Shown: positions 1 to 8,598 of the stretch, piece by piece
How positions within the stretch are numbered: position 1 is the stretch's first letter
Layout: every line of letters begins with the position of its first letter
Origin: Gemmatimonadetes bacterium 2013_60CM_65_52
GTDB taxonomy: Bacteria > Gemmatimonadota > Gemmatimonadetes > Gemmatimonadales > Gemmatimonadaceae
NCBI GenBank assembly: GCA_002215645.1
Contig: NGFI01000005.1
Coordinates: 885,367-949,366 of the forward strand
Direction: 5' to 3'
Length of the DNA: 64,000 bases
Translations under genes and position numbers: made by a program
Notes under the pieces: model-generated
The model's input: only the letters and a program-made list of their open reading frames with translations
The model's database searches: none
Told to the model about the DNA's origin: nothing

Positions 1-149
1 GGTAGAGGATGGTCGGCTGACACCCGCATGAGCAGCGAGCCTGCCGGATAGCGATGGGCTGTCGCGAGCTGTCGCGTGATCGTCCACGCAGGCTCCGGGC
101 GCTCCAGGCCGGCCAGCCTGCTCCACGCGTGACGCGCGGCCGCAAACAT
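1..149 (-). CDS. Possible 5' end of a gene running off the left edge
   Basis: On the minus strand an open frame starts with ATG at 149-147 and stays open to base 1, about 49 codons beginning MFAAARHAWSRLAGLERPEP. Its composition (alanine, arginine and leucine rich, codons ending in G or C) resembles the neighbouring coding sequence. I see no strong Shine-Dalgarno site before the ATG and recognise no family in so short a stretch. It could be the start of a gene co-directional with the operon to its right, or a chance open frame. Confidence 0.3.
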   Translation of the reverse strand, partial: MFAAARHAWSRLAGLERPEPAWTITRQLATAHRYPAGSLLMRVSADHPL

Positions 150-412
150 GGTGGCAAGGAATGACGCCAAAGACCGGAGTCGCGTGCGATCTCCCGGTTC
201 GAGCCGGGACCGCGCAACAGAAGCGACAAGCGCGCCTGCGCGGCCGACGACTGCCTCGGCCCCGCCTGCGCGCAGTTCGATCCGGTTCCAGCGCGAGTCG
301 CCGCGCCGCACCGGATGCGGAAGAACAAAAGAAAGAGTCACCACTGGATACCTAACGCCCGCCAGCGGGAAAGGCAACACGCAAGCCACTGTAATGAAAT
401 ACGTTAGGCGAT
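150..412. other. Non-coding stretch downstream of the acyl-CoA dehydrogenase gene
   Basis: I find no convincing gene here. The short open frames have poor start sites and no recognisable family. The stretch holds a 7-bp inverted repeat (CCTAACG at 351-357 and CGTTAGG at 402-408, 44 nt apart) just past the stop of the minus-strand dehydrogenase gene. That could help end the long minus-strand transcript, but the loop is long and no T-run is obvious. A T-arm-like stem at 193-208 does not complete a tRNA. Confidence 0.5.
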
Positions 413-1630
413 TTACTTGCCGATTTCCTTTAGGATGTGCCGGGCGATGACGAGCCGTTGAATCTCGGACGTGCCCTCCCCGATCTCACAGATCTTGGCA
501 TCGCGCATCATTCGCTCCACGGGGTAGTCCTTCGTGTATCCATACCCCCCGAAGACCTGCACCGCCTTGGTAGTGGCCCGCATGGCCAACTCGGAGCAGA
601 ACAGCTTTGCCATTGCGGCCTCCTTGCTGAACGGCTTTCCGTGCTGCGCCAGCCACGCCGCGTGAAACATGAGGTGCTTGCCCGCTTCGATCTCCGTGGC
701 CATGTCGGAGAGCTGGAAGGAGATCCCCTGAAACTCGGCGATGGGCTTGCCGAACTGGCGGCGGGTGGCGGCGTAGTTGGCCGCCTGCTCGAAGGCGCCT
801 TCGGCAATGCCGAGGGACAACGCGGCAATCCCGATTCGGCCGGAATCCAGGGCGCGCATGAAGTTCGAGAACCCGTGCCCTTCCTTGCCGAGCAGGTTCT
901 CTTCCGGGACCTCGACGTCCTCGAGGATGAGTTCCGCGGTGTCGGAAGCGCGCCAGCCGAGCTTGTCCTCCTTCTTACCGGCGCGGAATCCCTTCATGGC
1001 CGGAAGTGAGGGCTCGTGTCCGATGCCCAGCTCGCGCACCTTCTCGAGATCGGACGTCGGCTTTGTCATGATGAAGGAGCTGATCCCCTTCGTCCCTTGC
1101 GTGGCGTCGGTGACCGCGGTGACGACGAAGATCTCGCCGACGCTGCCATGCGTGATGAACCGCTTGGTCCCGTTCAGCACGTAGCGGCCGTCTTTCTTCA
1201 CAGCTCTCGTGCGCATGCCGGCGGCATCCGATCCGGCATCCGGCTCGGTGAGACCGAAGCCGCCGAGCACCTTGCCGCTGGCGAGCAGCGGCACGTATCG
1301 CTCGCGCTGTGCCTGCGTGCCGAAGCGCACGATCGGAGACGTCCCCAGCGTGGTGTGCGCGGAGACCGTGAGCCCCGTGGAGGCGTCGACTTTCGCGAGC
1401 TCCTCGATGGTGATCATGTAGCTGAGAAGGTCGAAACCGGCTCCGCCCATTTCTTCGGGCCACGGAACGCCAAGGAGGCCGAGCTCACCCATGCGCTTCA
1501 CGTTCTCCCACGGGAAGATCGAGTCGGCGTCGAAGCGGGCAGCGACGGGCGCGACGGCATCGCGAGCGAACTCGCGGACCATCTCGCGAACTGCGAGGTG
1601 CTGTTCAGCGAAGTAGAGTGCGTCGTCCAT
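413..1630 (-). CDS. Acyl-CoA dehydrogenase
   Basis: This is a FAD flavoenzyme that oxidises an acyl-CoA to the 2-enoyl-CoA, passing electrons to ETF. The 405-aa product has the full acyl-CoA dehydrogenase layout: a helical N-terminal domain, a middle beta domain with the FAD/substrate motif GGFGLTEPDAGSD, and a C-terminal domain ending in EGTSEIQRLVIARHIL. Glu385 of EGTSEIQR is the expected catalytic base of the short/branched-chain class. I chose ATG 1630 (MDDALYFAEQHLAV) because the family N-terminus begins there; the open frame runs further upstream but overlaps recQ. It overlaps the recQ 3' end by 26 bp. The mutase, crotonase and carboxylase genes upstream suggest a short branched acyl-CoA substrate. 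The exact substrate is not determinable. Confidence 0.93.
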   Translation of the reverse strand: MDDALYFAEQHLAVREMVREFARDAVAPVAARFDADSIFPWENVKRMGELGLLGVPWPEEMGGAGFDLLSYMITIEELAKVDASTGLTVSAHTTLGTSPIVRFGTQAQRERYVPLLASGKVLGGFGLTEPDAGSDAAGMRTRAVKKDGRYVLNGTKRFITHGSVGEIFVVTAVTDATQGTKGISSFIMTKPTSDLEKVRELGIGHEPSLPAMKGFRAGKKEDKLGWRASDTAELILEDVEVPEENLLGKEGHGFSNFMRALDSGRIGIAALSLGIAEGAFEQAANYAATRRQFGKPIAEFQGISFQLSDMATEIEAGKHLMFHAAWLAQHGKPFSKEAAMAKLFCSELAMRATTKAVQVFGGYGYTKDYPVERMMRDAKICEIGEGTSEIQRLVIARHILKEIGK

Positions 1631-3365
1631 GCGCGAGCTCTCGGGGGGATTTGCCTGGCGTCGCGACACAGTTGTCGCATCCGCCGCACGCCTTTCTCGC
1701 GGCGGGGTCGCCGAAATATCGAAGAACGAAACCACGCCGACAACTGCGCGTGTACGCGTACGACTGCACCGAATCGAGCTTCGCCAGGTCCGCGCGACGC
1801 CGGCGATCGAGTACATCCCAGTCGATCGGAAATGCAGAGAGTGGGCGGCGACGATCGCGAACCCGATCGCCCGCGCCAAGTCGGCGCCATGCCACGAATT
1901 GGTCACGCTGCAGAGCGTCGAGCAGCGATCCCGCTGCGCGCGCGCCGCCGAACGCGGCCGGAATCGCGGCAAGATCGAGCGTGACGCCGTCGTTCAGTCG
2001 GTCGCCGCCGACGATTCGCCACAACGCTCGCAGGAGCTCGCGTTCGGTCGAACGGTCGCCGCTCAGCTCGCGTTTGATTCGCTCGGGTGTAGCAAGCAGA
2101 CGGATCTCGATGTGACTCTCGGACCGCTGGTCCGGCTGCAAGGCGCCCGCGACCGTCAGAATTCGCAGCGCCGACTCGACTTCCCGATCGTTGACCTTGC
2201 CCGGGAGACTTTCGGCGATGGCTGCGGCATCGAGATCTCCGTTCGCATCGACCTCGAGAGCGCGTTTGAAGACGCGCTCGACCAGCGTGCGCGTGGGATA
2301 CGCGCCCTTGATGAAGAACTCGTGCGTGAACCGGTCCTGGAACGCATGAAGAAGAAAGACGTCCGAGGGCTCTCCGTCGCGTCCCGCGCGCCCGGCCTCC
2401 TGATAGTAGCTCTCAAGCGTCCCCGGCATGGCGTGGTGAACGACGATTCTGACGTTCGGCTTGTCGATACCCATACCGAACGCGTTCGTCGCCACGATGA
2501 CACGCACCTGTTCGTTCATGAACGCGTTCTGGACCTCGTGACGTCGCCCGTCATCGAGACCGGCGTGGTACGCGGCGACCGTGATGCGCGAGCGCTCCAG
2601 CGTCTGCGTGACGCGCTCCACGTTGCGCCGCGTGGACGCATAGACGATCGCCACGCCCGCCCTGCTCTTCAGGATGTCGATGAGCGCCGCGTCCTTGGCC
2701 TCGTCGTTCTTCGTGGGCACGACGTGATAGTGCAGATTGCGGCGATCGAAGCCCGTGATGATCGTCTCCGGGTTCTCCAGGCGGAGCTGCCGCGTGATGT
2801 CGGTGCGAACATGCTGGGTCGCCGTAGCCGTCAGGGCGACGACCGGCGGCCACCCAAGTTTTTCGCGCACGTCCGCGATGCGCAGGTAGCTCGGCCGAAA
2901 GTCATGTCCCCATTCACTGATGCAGTGCGCCTCGTCCACCGCCAACAGCGACACCCCGATGGCGCGCAAACGCTCGGCCGTGGCTCCCGCATCGAATCGT
3001 TCGGGCGCCACGTACAGCAGCCGGACTTCACCGCGCGCCACACGCGCCAGCCGAACGGCAATTTCCGCGGAAGTGAGGGTGCTGTTCACGAACGTGGCGG
3101 GAATGCCGCGCGTTGCCAGCGCGTCGACCTGATCCTTCATGAGCGAGATCAGCGGGCTGACGACGACCGTCAACCCTGGGAGAACCAACGCCGGCACCTG
3201 GTAGCACAGCGATTTTCCGCCGCCGGTGGGAAGCACCACGAGCGTATCTCGTCCGGACAGGACCGATGCGACGGCGCTCTCCTGGCCAGCCCGGAATGCG
3301 GGATAGCCGAATCGCGAGCTCAGCACAGCCCTGGCCTCAGCGAGGGTCGGTCGCCGATCGGTCAT
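1605..3365 (-). CDS. recQ: ATP-dependent DNA helicase RecQ
   Basis: This is a 3'-5' superfamily 2 DNA helicase for recombination and replication-fork repair. The 586-aa product shows Walker A TGGGKS (near residues 47-52), the DEAH box at 144-147 followed by the RecQ aromatic-rich loop region, motif V/VI text (ATNAFGMGIDKPNVR, YYQEAGRAGRDG), and an RQC zinc site with Cys542, Cys560, Cys563 and Cys566 (CGGCDNC). It ends soon after the zinc site, so the usual HRDC domain is absent; this is a short RecQ. It lies between the U32 gene and the dehydrogenase gene in the same direction, with no functional link apparent to either. Confidence 0.96.
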   Translation of the reverse strand: MTDRRPTLAEARAVLSSRFGYPAFRAGQESAVASVLSGRDTLVVLPTGGGKSLCYQVPALVLPGLTVVVSPLISLMKDQVDALATRGIPATFVNSTLTSAEIAVRLARVARGEVRLLYVAPERFDAGATAERLRAIGVSLLAVDEAHCISEWGHDFRPSYLRIADVREKLGWPPVVALTATATQHVRTDITRQLRLENPETIITGFDRRNLHYHVVPTKNDEAKDAALIDILKSRAGVAIVYASTRRNVERVTQTLERSRITVAAYHAGLDDGRRHEVQNAFMNEQVRVIVATNAFGMGIDKPNVRIVVHHAMPGTLESYYQEAGRAGRDGEPSDVFLLHAFQDRFTHEFFIKGAYPTRTLVERVFKRALEVDANGDLDAAAIAESLPGKVNDREVESALRILTVAGALQPDQRSESHIEIRLLATPERIKRELSGDRSTERELLRALWRIVGGDRLNDGVTLDLAAIPAAFGGARAAGSLLDALQRDQFVAWRRLGAGDRVRDRRRPLSAFPIDWDVLDRRRRADLAKLDSVQSYAYTRSCRRGFVLRYFGDPAARKACGGCDNCVATPGKSPRELAHGRRTLLR

Positions 3366-3425
3366 GCGTGAAAGATGTCGCTGATCGCGCGACGCGCCGT
3401 CATCACGCGGATTCGCGGCGCACCA

Positions 3426-5927
3426 TCACACCGCGCGGGCGAAGTGGCCCCGTGTGAATTCGCCGCCGAGTATCGTTCGAACGCCGTTGGATGGTGCGTT
3501 GGTGCCTGCGACGAGCTGCTCCAGCATGGCACGGTATCCGGACACCACCTGCGCGACCGGGTCGCCCGCCACGTTGAAGATGACCTGGAAGTTTCTCACG
3601 CCGCCGCGCCAGAGTCGTGGGAGATACTCGCCGCCCTCCAGCGGACGAGAATGCAGCAGCCGATTGCGGCATGCAGAATCCGTGGCGACGGCAAAGCTGT
3701 AGCCAGCGGGATCCGTGAGCTGCACGTTCACGTGCTTCTGCACACAGAGGTCGCGACACGTGGTCGGCACGCGATCGAAGGCGGCAGAGAGGACACAGTG
3801 TTCGATGGTCATGCCCTCAGGGCGTCCGTACAGGAGGACATCGAAGCCTGCGCCGCCCCACGGCTCGCACGTGGCAAGCAACTCATCCACCGTGAGCTCG
3901 ATGGACAGCGTTATCCGCCGTGCGCCCAGTCGGAAGAGCTCCGCGGCGGTGTGCTGATTGAAGCAGTTGACGGCATAGTCGGCGATGACGTCGCGCCCTT
4001 CGCGGCCGAGCTCCGCCAGAAGACCAAGATGCCCCGTCAGCAATGGCAGCCCCAGGTCGAGCCACTTGGCCATGTCGCCGCGCTCCTCGGGACGCACGAT
4101 GGTTGGCGTGCGCAGGCGAAGCGTGACGCCGCGCGCCGCGAGCTCGCGGTCGAGGGTGCGCACCCGACTCACCGGCGGAGACGGATGACGTAGAAATGGG
4201 TCGAGGACGACCGTGGTGGCGCCGGCATCCGCCGCCGCTCTGGCGTCATCGAGCGTGAACACGGACGCCACGAGGTCGAAGTCCGGATGCGCCGGCTCGA
4301 TGCGCTGCACGGCGAGTCGATCAGCGACAGCGAGAACGCCGGTGACGACCGCGCGCCGCTCGGCGACTCGCGCGTGATGCGCCCAGTCGCGCTGCTGAAG
4401 CAGCTCGTCAACGGCCCGCTGCCGGACGTGATTCAGCTCGCTGATCGGCAAGAAGAGGTCTGAAGCCAGTGCTGCGTCGTCGAGCGCACCGAGGACGAAC
4501 GGTGTATCGCCGAGGCGGCCGAGCTGTTCTCGCAGCACTGAACGGTCGAGCGCGCGCTTTGACGCAGGCGCGAGCGTGATTTCACTGCGAATCGCGACGG
4601 ACGCGCCGTCCACCGTGAACATCGCCGAAAGTGGCGAGCCCGCGGAGCCGAACACGCGCGCATCGAGACGCGCTTTGCGCGAGCGAATCTCTCCGGGAAC
4701 TGCGGCATAGCTCGCACGAGCGCGTTCGAGCAGCGATGCATGAGAGCTGCGCACGACGACCGAGTCGTCGGCAACCGACATCCGCGACGGCACCGTGATG
4801 ACCTGACGAAGCGGCGCATGTCCCGAAAGCGTGCGCACCGCGGCAATCGTGAATCCGACCGATGCGCCGCCGTGCGATTCCGGAGCCTCGAAGCCAATGC
4901 CGTCGCCGGCCTCCAGGGGCGTGGACACTTCGACCACCACATCCCGCCCTTCGCGTCCGACGACCCGCCCGAGCATCAGCCCGCGATTGTCGGGGTGCGA
5001 ACGCGTGACATACTCACGACCCTGCCGACCACCGTACATACCGCCCGTGAAGCCCCGGCTGAAGATCTGCGCGAGGGGCTCGACGTCGGCCGGCAGAGGA
5101 GCAGAGCGATCGCCCTCCGCGAGGCGATCGAGAAATGTGCGATAGCCATGCGTCACGGTAGCGACGTACTCCGGCCGCTTCTTGCGGCCCTCGACCTTGA
5201 GACAGCCGACGCCGGCATCGGCGATGTCAGCCAGATGCTCCGCCGCGGCCAGGTCCTTCGCCGAAATGAGAAAACCGCGGTCGAGCTCCTCCCCCGTCCC
5301 GACATCGGTGAGCACGTAATCCTTTCGGCAGGACTGCGCGCACGACCCGCGATTCGCGCTGCGCTCGGAGATCATGCCGGACATGAAACACTGTCCGCTG
5401 TAGGCGATGCAGAGCGCGCCATGAATGAACGTCTCGAGGCCCAGCTCCGGCGCGGCGGCGCGAATGGCGCGGATGTCGTCGAGCGTGTTCTCGCGCGCGA
5501 GCACCACGCGGTCCACGCCGAGCTCTCGCATGACGCGCGCGCCACTCTCATCGTGCACGGTCATCTGCGTGGACCCATGCAGCTCGAAGCCGGGGTACAC
5601 CTGCTGGATGAGGCGCACGAGCCCGAGGTCCTGCACGATGGCCGCGTCCACGCCGCGATCGATGGCCTCGCCGAGAAACATCAGCGCATCGGCGAGCTCG
5701 GCCGGCTTGAGCAGGATGTTGAGCGTGAGATAGATCCGGCGTCCCCGCTCGTGCGCGAGACGGCATGCCTCCTCGAGCTCGTCGAGCGTGAGCTGCGCGC
5801 CCTCGTCGCGGGCATTGAAGCGCTCGGCGCCGAGGTAGACGGCGTCGGCTCCGTTGGCGATGGCGGCACGCACGGCATCGAGGGAGCCGGCAGGCGAGAG
5901 CAACTCGGGAACAGCAAGGCGCGACAT
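3426..5927 (-). CDS. Peptidase U32 family protein, RlhA-like (tRNA/rRNA hydroxylation type)
   Basis: The 833-aa product starts with the U32 signature (ELLSPAGSLDAVRAAIANGADAVYLG is the classic opening, residues 8 onward) and has the conserved Cys-rich stretch around residues 172-205 (ALCIAYSGQC, GSCAQSCR), which in this family binds an iron-sulfur cluster. A long region follows that resembles the collagenase-like DUF3656 part of RlhA, the E. coli 23S rRNA C2501 hydroxylation factor. Despite the name, members characterised in E. coli (RlhA, TrhP, UbiU/V) act in hydroxylation rather than proteolysis. Length and domain order favour RlhA over the shorter TrhP. It follows the small membrane-protein gene by about 12 bp. 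Confidence 0.88.
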   Translation of the reverse strand: MSRLAVPELLSPAGSLDAVRAAIANGADAVYLGAERFNARDEGAQLTLDELEEACRLAHERGRRIYLTLNILLKPAELADALMFLGEAIDRGVDAAIVQDLGLVRLIQQVYPGFELHGSTQMTVHDESGARVMRELGVDRVVLARENTLDDIRAIRAAAPELGLETFIHGALCIAYSGQCFMSGMISERSANRGSCAQSCRKDYVLTDVGTGEELDRGFLISAKDLAAAEHLADIADAGVGCLKVEGRKKRPEYVATVTHGYRTFLDRLAEGDRSAPLPADVEPLAQIFSRGFTGGMYGGRQGREYVTRSHPDNRGLMLGRVVGREGRDVVVEVSTPLEAGDGIGFEAPESHGGASVGFTIAAVRTLSGHAPLRQVITVPSRMSVADDSVVVRSSHASLLERARASYAAVPGEIRSRKARLDARVFGSAGSPLSAMFTVDGASVAIRSEITLAPASKRALDRSVLREQLGRLGDTPFVLGALDDAALASDLFLPISELNHVRQRAVDELLQQRDWAHHARVAERRAVVTGVLAVADRLAVQRIEPAHPDFDLVASVFTLDDARAAADAGATTVVLDPFLRHPSPPVSRVRTLDRELAARGVTLRLRTPTIVRPEERGDMAKWLDLGLPLLTGHLGLLAELGREGRDVIADYAVNCFNQHTAAELFRLGARRITLSIELTVDELLATCEPWGGAGFDVLLYGRPEGMTIEHCVLSAAFDRVPTTCRDLCVQKHVNVQLTDPAGYSFAVATDSACRNRLLHSRPLEGGEYLPRLWRGGVRNFQVIFNVAGDPVAQVVSGYRAMLEQLVAGTNAPSNGVRTILGGEFTRGHFARAV

Positions 5928-5939
5928 GAACCTTGGAAT

Positions 5940-6107
5940 CTAGTCGCCCCCGAGCCAGCGTGCGGGCACGAATCGCAGCAGGAGGGCCACCACGAGGATG
6001 GCCATGCCCGCAACTCGGGTGGCGGAAACGTCGCTCACCTTGCCGTACGCCCAAACCGCGACCCCGATGAGGGCAAGCGCCAGGCGCGCGGTCAGAAGGC
6101 GCCTCAT
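5940..6107 (-). CDS. Small membrane protein, 55 aa
   Basis: This short frame begins at ATG 6107, which overlaps the stop of the crotonase gene as ATGA, and encodes MRRLLTARLALALIGVAVWA and on to WLGGD. Two hydrophobic segments (residues about 5-20 and 33-48) flank a short polar turn, so it is probably a two-helix inner-membrane protein. No family is recognised. The tight coupling and hydrophobic pattern argue that it is real despite its size. Confidence 0.6.
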   Translation of the reverse strand: MRRLLTARLALALIGVAVWAYGKVSDVSATRVAGMAILVVALLLRFVPARWLGGD

Positions 6108-6871
6108 TCGCGGTTCTTGCGCTGCGTGAAGCGCCGCACGCCGGCCTTGAAGGCGTCGGTGGCACGCGACTCCACATTGGTGACGACCCCCGCCGCGATG
6201 CCATCCTCGAACGAGAGGGCGTCGAGCTTGTGGAACAGCCATTTCGTGAGCGCGAGCGACGTCGGCGGCGCGAGGCTGATCTGTTCGAGCGTAGCGTTGA
6301 TGTCGTCGTCGAACGTAGCCGCCGGCACCACACGGCTCACGAGCCCTATCCGCTCGGCTTCTTCGGCGCTGATGATCCGCCCCGTGAGGACGAGATCCGC
6401 CGCATGCTTTTCGCCCACGGCGCGGCGTAGCATGGTCATCACCATCGCGGGCACGAAGCCGACACGGACCTCCGGGTAGCCGAACTCAGCGCCCTCGTGC
6501 GCCAGCACGATGTCGCATGCCGTGGCCAGTCCAGCGCCGCCGGCCAGGGCGCGTCCCCGTACGGTGCACACGACGGGCTTCATCAGCGCCCGGATAGCAA
6601 GGAATACCCGCCCCAGCGCCTCGGCGTCGGCGCGCTGCGCGTCGCTGCCGGCCTCGAGCATCCGTTCGAGCGCCTCGAGATCCACGCCCGCGCAGAAGTC
6701 CTCGCCTTCGGCGCCAAGGTGGATGACGCGGCACGCGGCGTCGGACTCGAATTGGGCGAGCGCGGCAAACAGGTCGTCCGCCATCCGGCGATCGAGCGCG
6801 TTCCGCTTTTCGGGGCGCGCCAGAATGATGCGGCCGACTGCCCCATCGCGGAGAAGGCGGACGCGAGTCAT
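6104..6871 (-). CDS. Enoyl-CoA hydratase/isomerase (crotonase) family protein
   Basis: The 255-aa product has the crotonase fold markers: EDFCAGVDLEAL (oxyanion-loop strand, near residue 60), the glycine-rich ALAGGAGLATACD (108-120) and FGYPEVRVGF (130-139). Hydratases of this family use two glutamates. The one in the GYPE motif (Glu134) is present, but the position of the first (Glu144 in rat enoyl-CoA hydratase) aligns with Gly114. The reaction may therefore differ from simple hydration (isomerase, methylglutaconyl-CoA type or hydrolase). ATG 6871 overlaps the preceding stop as ATGA. Context is the acyl-CoA gene cluster. Confidence 0.9.
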   Translation of the reverse strand: MTRVRLLRDGAVGRIILARPEKRNALDRRMADDLFAALAQFESDAACRVIHLGAEGEDFCAGVDLEALERMLEAGSDAQRADAEALGRVFLAIRALMKPVVCTVRGRALAGGAGLATACDIVLAHEGAEFGYPEVRVGFVPAMVMTMLRRAVGEKHAADLVLTGRIISAEEAERIGLVSRVVPAATFDDDINATLEQISLAPPTSLALTKWLFHKLDALSFEDGIAAGVVTNVESRATDAFKAGVRRFTQRKNRE

Positions 6872-7224
6872 GCGCGCATCTCCGGAAGGCCGAGCGTGGC
6901 GGCCTCGGCGGTGTCGACCTCGAGGATCATACGGAGCATCGCGGTGGAGAAGACCTTCCCCTGCGCGTCGGTCTTCAGCGACAGTGTGCCGCCCCCGTCC
7001 AGCGCGCCGTGCAGGAGAAAATTGAGCGCGCGGAGGTTGGGAAGCTCGTATCGCTCCACGTCCCCCGTGATCACGCCCTGGAAATGCCGTTTCACCCGCT
7101 CGCGCGTGAGCTGCGCCGCGATGACGGGATACCATTCTGGTCTCAACGCGATGACGCCGACGTTGGCCGTATCGCCCTTGTCGCCGGAGCGGGCGTGGGC
7201 GATGTCCACCAGCCGTACTCTCAC
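6868..7224 (-). CDS. AtuA C-terminal-like domain protein
   Basis: The 118-aa product ([20 protein letters not shown] onward) matches the small C-terminal domain that, in many AtuA-family proteins of acyclic terpene/acyl-CoA catabolism clusters, is fused to the large AtuA domain. Here it is a separate gene. The GTG start at 7224 overlaps the stop of the large AtuA gene as GTGA, which supports a joint product. Longer upstream extension would sit inside the AtuA gene and has no family character. The biochemical role of the family is not established. Confidence 0.82.
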   Translation of the reverse strand: MRVRLVDIAHARSGDKGDTANVGVIALRPEWYPVIAAQLTRERVKRHFQGVITGDVERYELPNLRALNFLLHGALDGGGTLSLKTDAQGKVFSTAMLRMILEVDTAEAATLGLPEMRA

Positions 7225-8588
7225 GAGAGCACCTCCACGCGTGTTTCGACGACACGCTTGTCCACGAGCGCGGGCCAATAGGCCACGATCTCCTCGACCT
7301 TCGGACGTCCGCCCGCGAATCCCGTGACGCTCGGAGGTCCATTGAGCACCAGCGGCGCGATCTCGCGAGTGAATCGCTCGACGGCGCGACGGTCGGGAGA
7401 TCGGACGCCGATGCGGAGCTGCACTTCCGGGGCCTCGCACGATGTCTCGGCAAGCGGACCGTGTGCGGCGCTCACGCCGACGAACTCGGTGAGCGTGTGC
7501 TCAAACGTGAGACCCATCGCCGCCAGTCTCTCGCGCAACACCCTGTCGGCGAGGCGGGCCTTCTCGAGCGCGTCCGGCCATGCGTAGACGAGCGTGCCGA
7601 CTGCCTTGCAGCCGGCGCGATACGCGATGGACACCTTCAGCTTGTCGGTCGCCGGACGTCCCTTGATGCCGAATACTCGCACGCGGTTCGGCCCATCGTC
7701 CGCCAGGTTGATCGTCGTGAAGTCCGCGACGACGTCCGGCGTGATGTAGGTGCGCGGATCGCCCATCTCGTAGACACACTGCTCCGTCACCGAGGGCACG
7801 TTGATTCGCCCGCCCGTGCCAGGGTGCTTCGTGACGGTGAACGTGCCATCCGCGCGCGCCTCGACGATCGGGTAGCCGACGTTCGCGAGATCCGGGATGG
7901 TCCGCCAGTCGTACAGGCAGTTGCCGCCGGAGCACTGTGCCCCGCACTCGATGATGTGGCCCGCGATGATGCCCGCGGCGAGGCGGTCCCAGTCGTTCGC
8001 GTCCCAACCGAATTCGTGTCGCAGCGGCGCCATCGTGAGCGCCGTGTCCGTGGAGCGTCCGGTGACGACCACGTTCGCTCCGCGGCGCAGCGCTTCGACG
8101 ATGGGCGTCGAGCCGATGTACGCGTTGGCGGAGAGCACGCGATCACGCACGGTGCTGAGTGGCTCGCCTGTGTCCATGTGCGTCAACGGATGACCCGCCG
8201 CGAGCAGCTCGTCCAGGCGAGGGAGCAAGTCGTCTCCCGTGACGACGCCCACCCGAACCTTGCCAGCGGCTCCCTTCGCACGAGCGACCTCGAGCACCGC
8301 CTTCGCGCACGCTTCCGGATTCACGCCACCGGCGTTGGCAATCACGCGTACGCCGCGCTCGGCGACCGCGGGCAGCACGCTCTCCATGGCGCCGATGAAG
8401 TCGCGCGCGTAGCCCATCGCCGGGTCGCGTTCCTTCTGCTTCTGCAGAATGGACATCGTGACCTCGGCGAGATAGTCCAGCATGAGATAGTCGACTGGAC
8501 CGCCTTCCACCTGACGGCGCGGTGCGTCGAGCCAGTCGCCCCAGAAGCCCTGCCCGGAGGCGACGCGAACGATTCGATCAGCGGTCAC
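7221..8588 (-). CDS. AtuA-family acyl-CoA catabolism protein (DUF1446)
   Basis: The 455-aa product opens with [20 protein letters not shown] and carries family stretches such as [29 protein letters not shown] and [18 protein letters not shown]. These identify the AtuA large domain, named for the acyclic terpene utilisation operon of Pseudomonas. I chose GTG 8588 because a GAGAAAG Shine-Dalgarno-like site lies just upstream and the family N-terminus starts there. It follows the carboxyltransferase gene by about 10 bp. Family members travel with acyl-CoA carboxylases and crotonases as here, but their enzymatic step is unknown. Confidence 0.88.
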   Translation of the reverse strand: MTADRIVRVASGQGFWGDWLDAPRRQVEGGPVDYLMLDYLAEVTMSILQKQKERDPAMGYARDFIGAMESVLPAVAERGVRVIANAGGVNPEACAKAVLEVARAKGAAGKVRVGVVTGDDLLPRLDELLAAGHPLTHMDTGEPLSTVRDRVLSANAYIGSTPIVEALRRGANVVVTGRSTDTALTMAPLRHEFGWDANDWDRLAAGIIAGHIIECGAQCSGGNCLYDWRTIPDLANVGYPIVEARADGTFTVTKHPGTGGRINVPSVTEQCVYEMGDPRTYITPDVVADFTTINLADDGPNRVRVFGIKGRPATDKLKVSIAYRAGCKAVGTLVYAWPDALEKARLADRVLRERLAAMGLTFEHTLTEFVGVSAAHGPLAETSCEAPEVQLRIGVRSPDRRAVERFTREIAPLVLNGPPSVTGFAGGRPKVEEIVAYWPALVDKRVVETRVEVLS

Positions 8589-8598
8589 AGAATCTTTC

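Noticed and set aside
193..208. tRNA-like T-arm CCCGGTTCGAGCCGGG with a possible acceptor stem nearby
   Set aside because: The loop is 6 nt rather than 7, and I could not place D-arm or anticodon arms with correct spacing. It is more likely a chance stem in GC-rich DNA.
1629..3371. Long plus-strand open frame opposite recQ (580 codons)
   Set aside because: It is the antisense shadow of recQ, with Arg/His/Asp-rich text, no family motifs and no conserved start site; high GC produces such frames.
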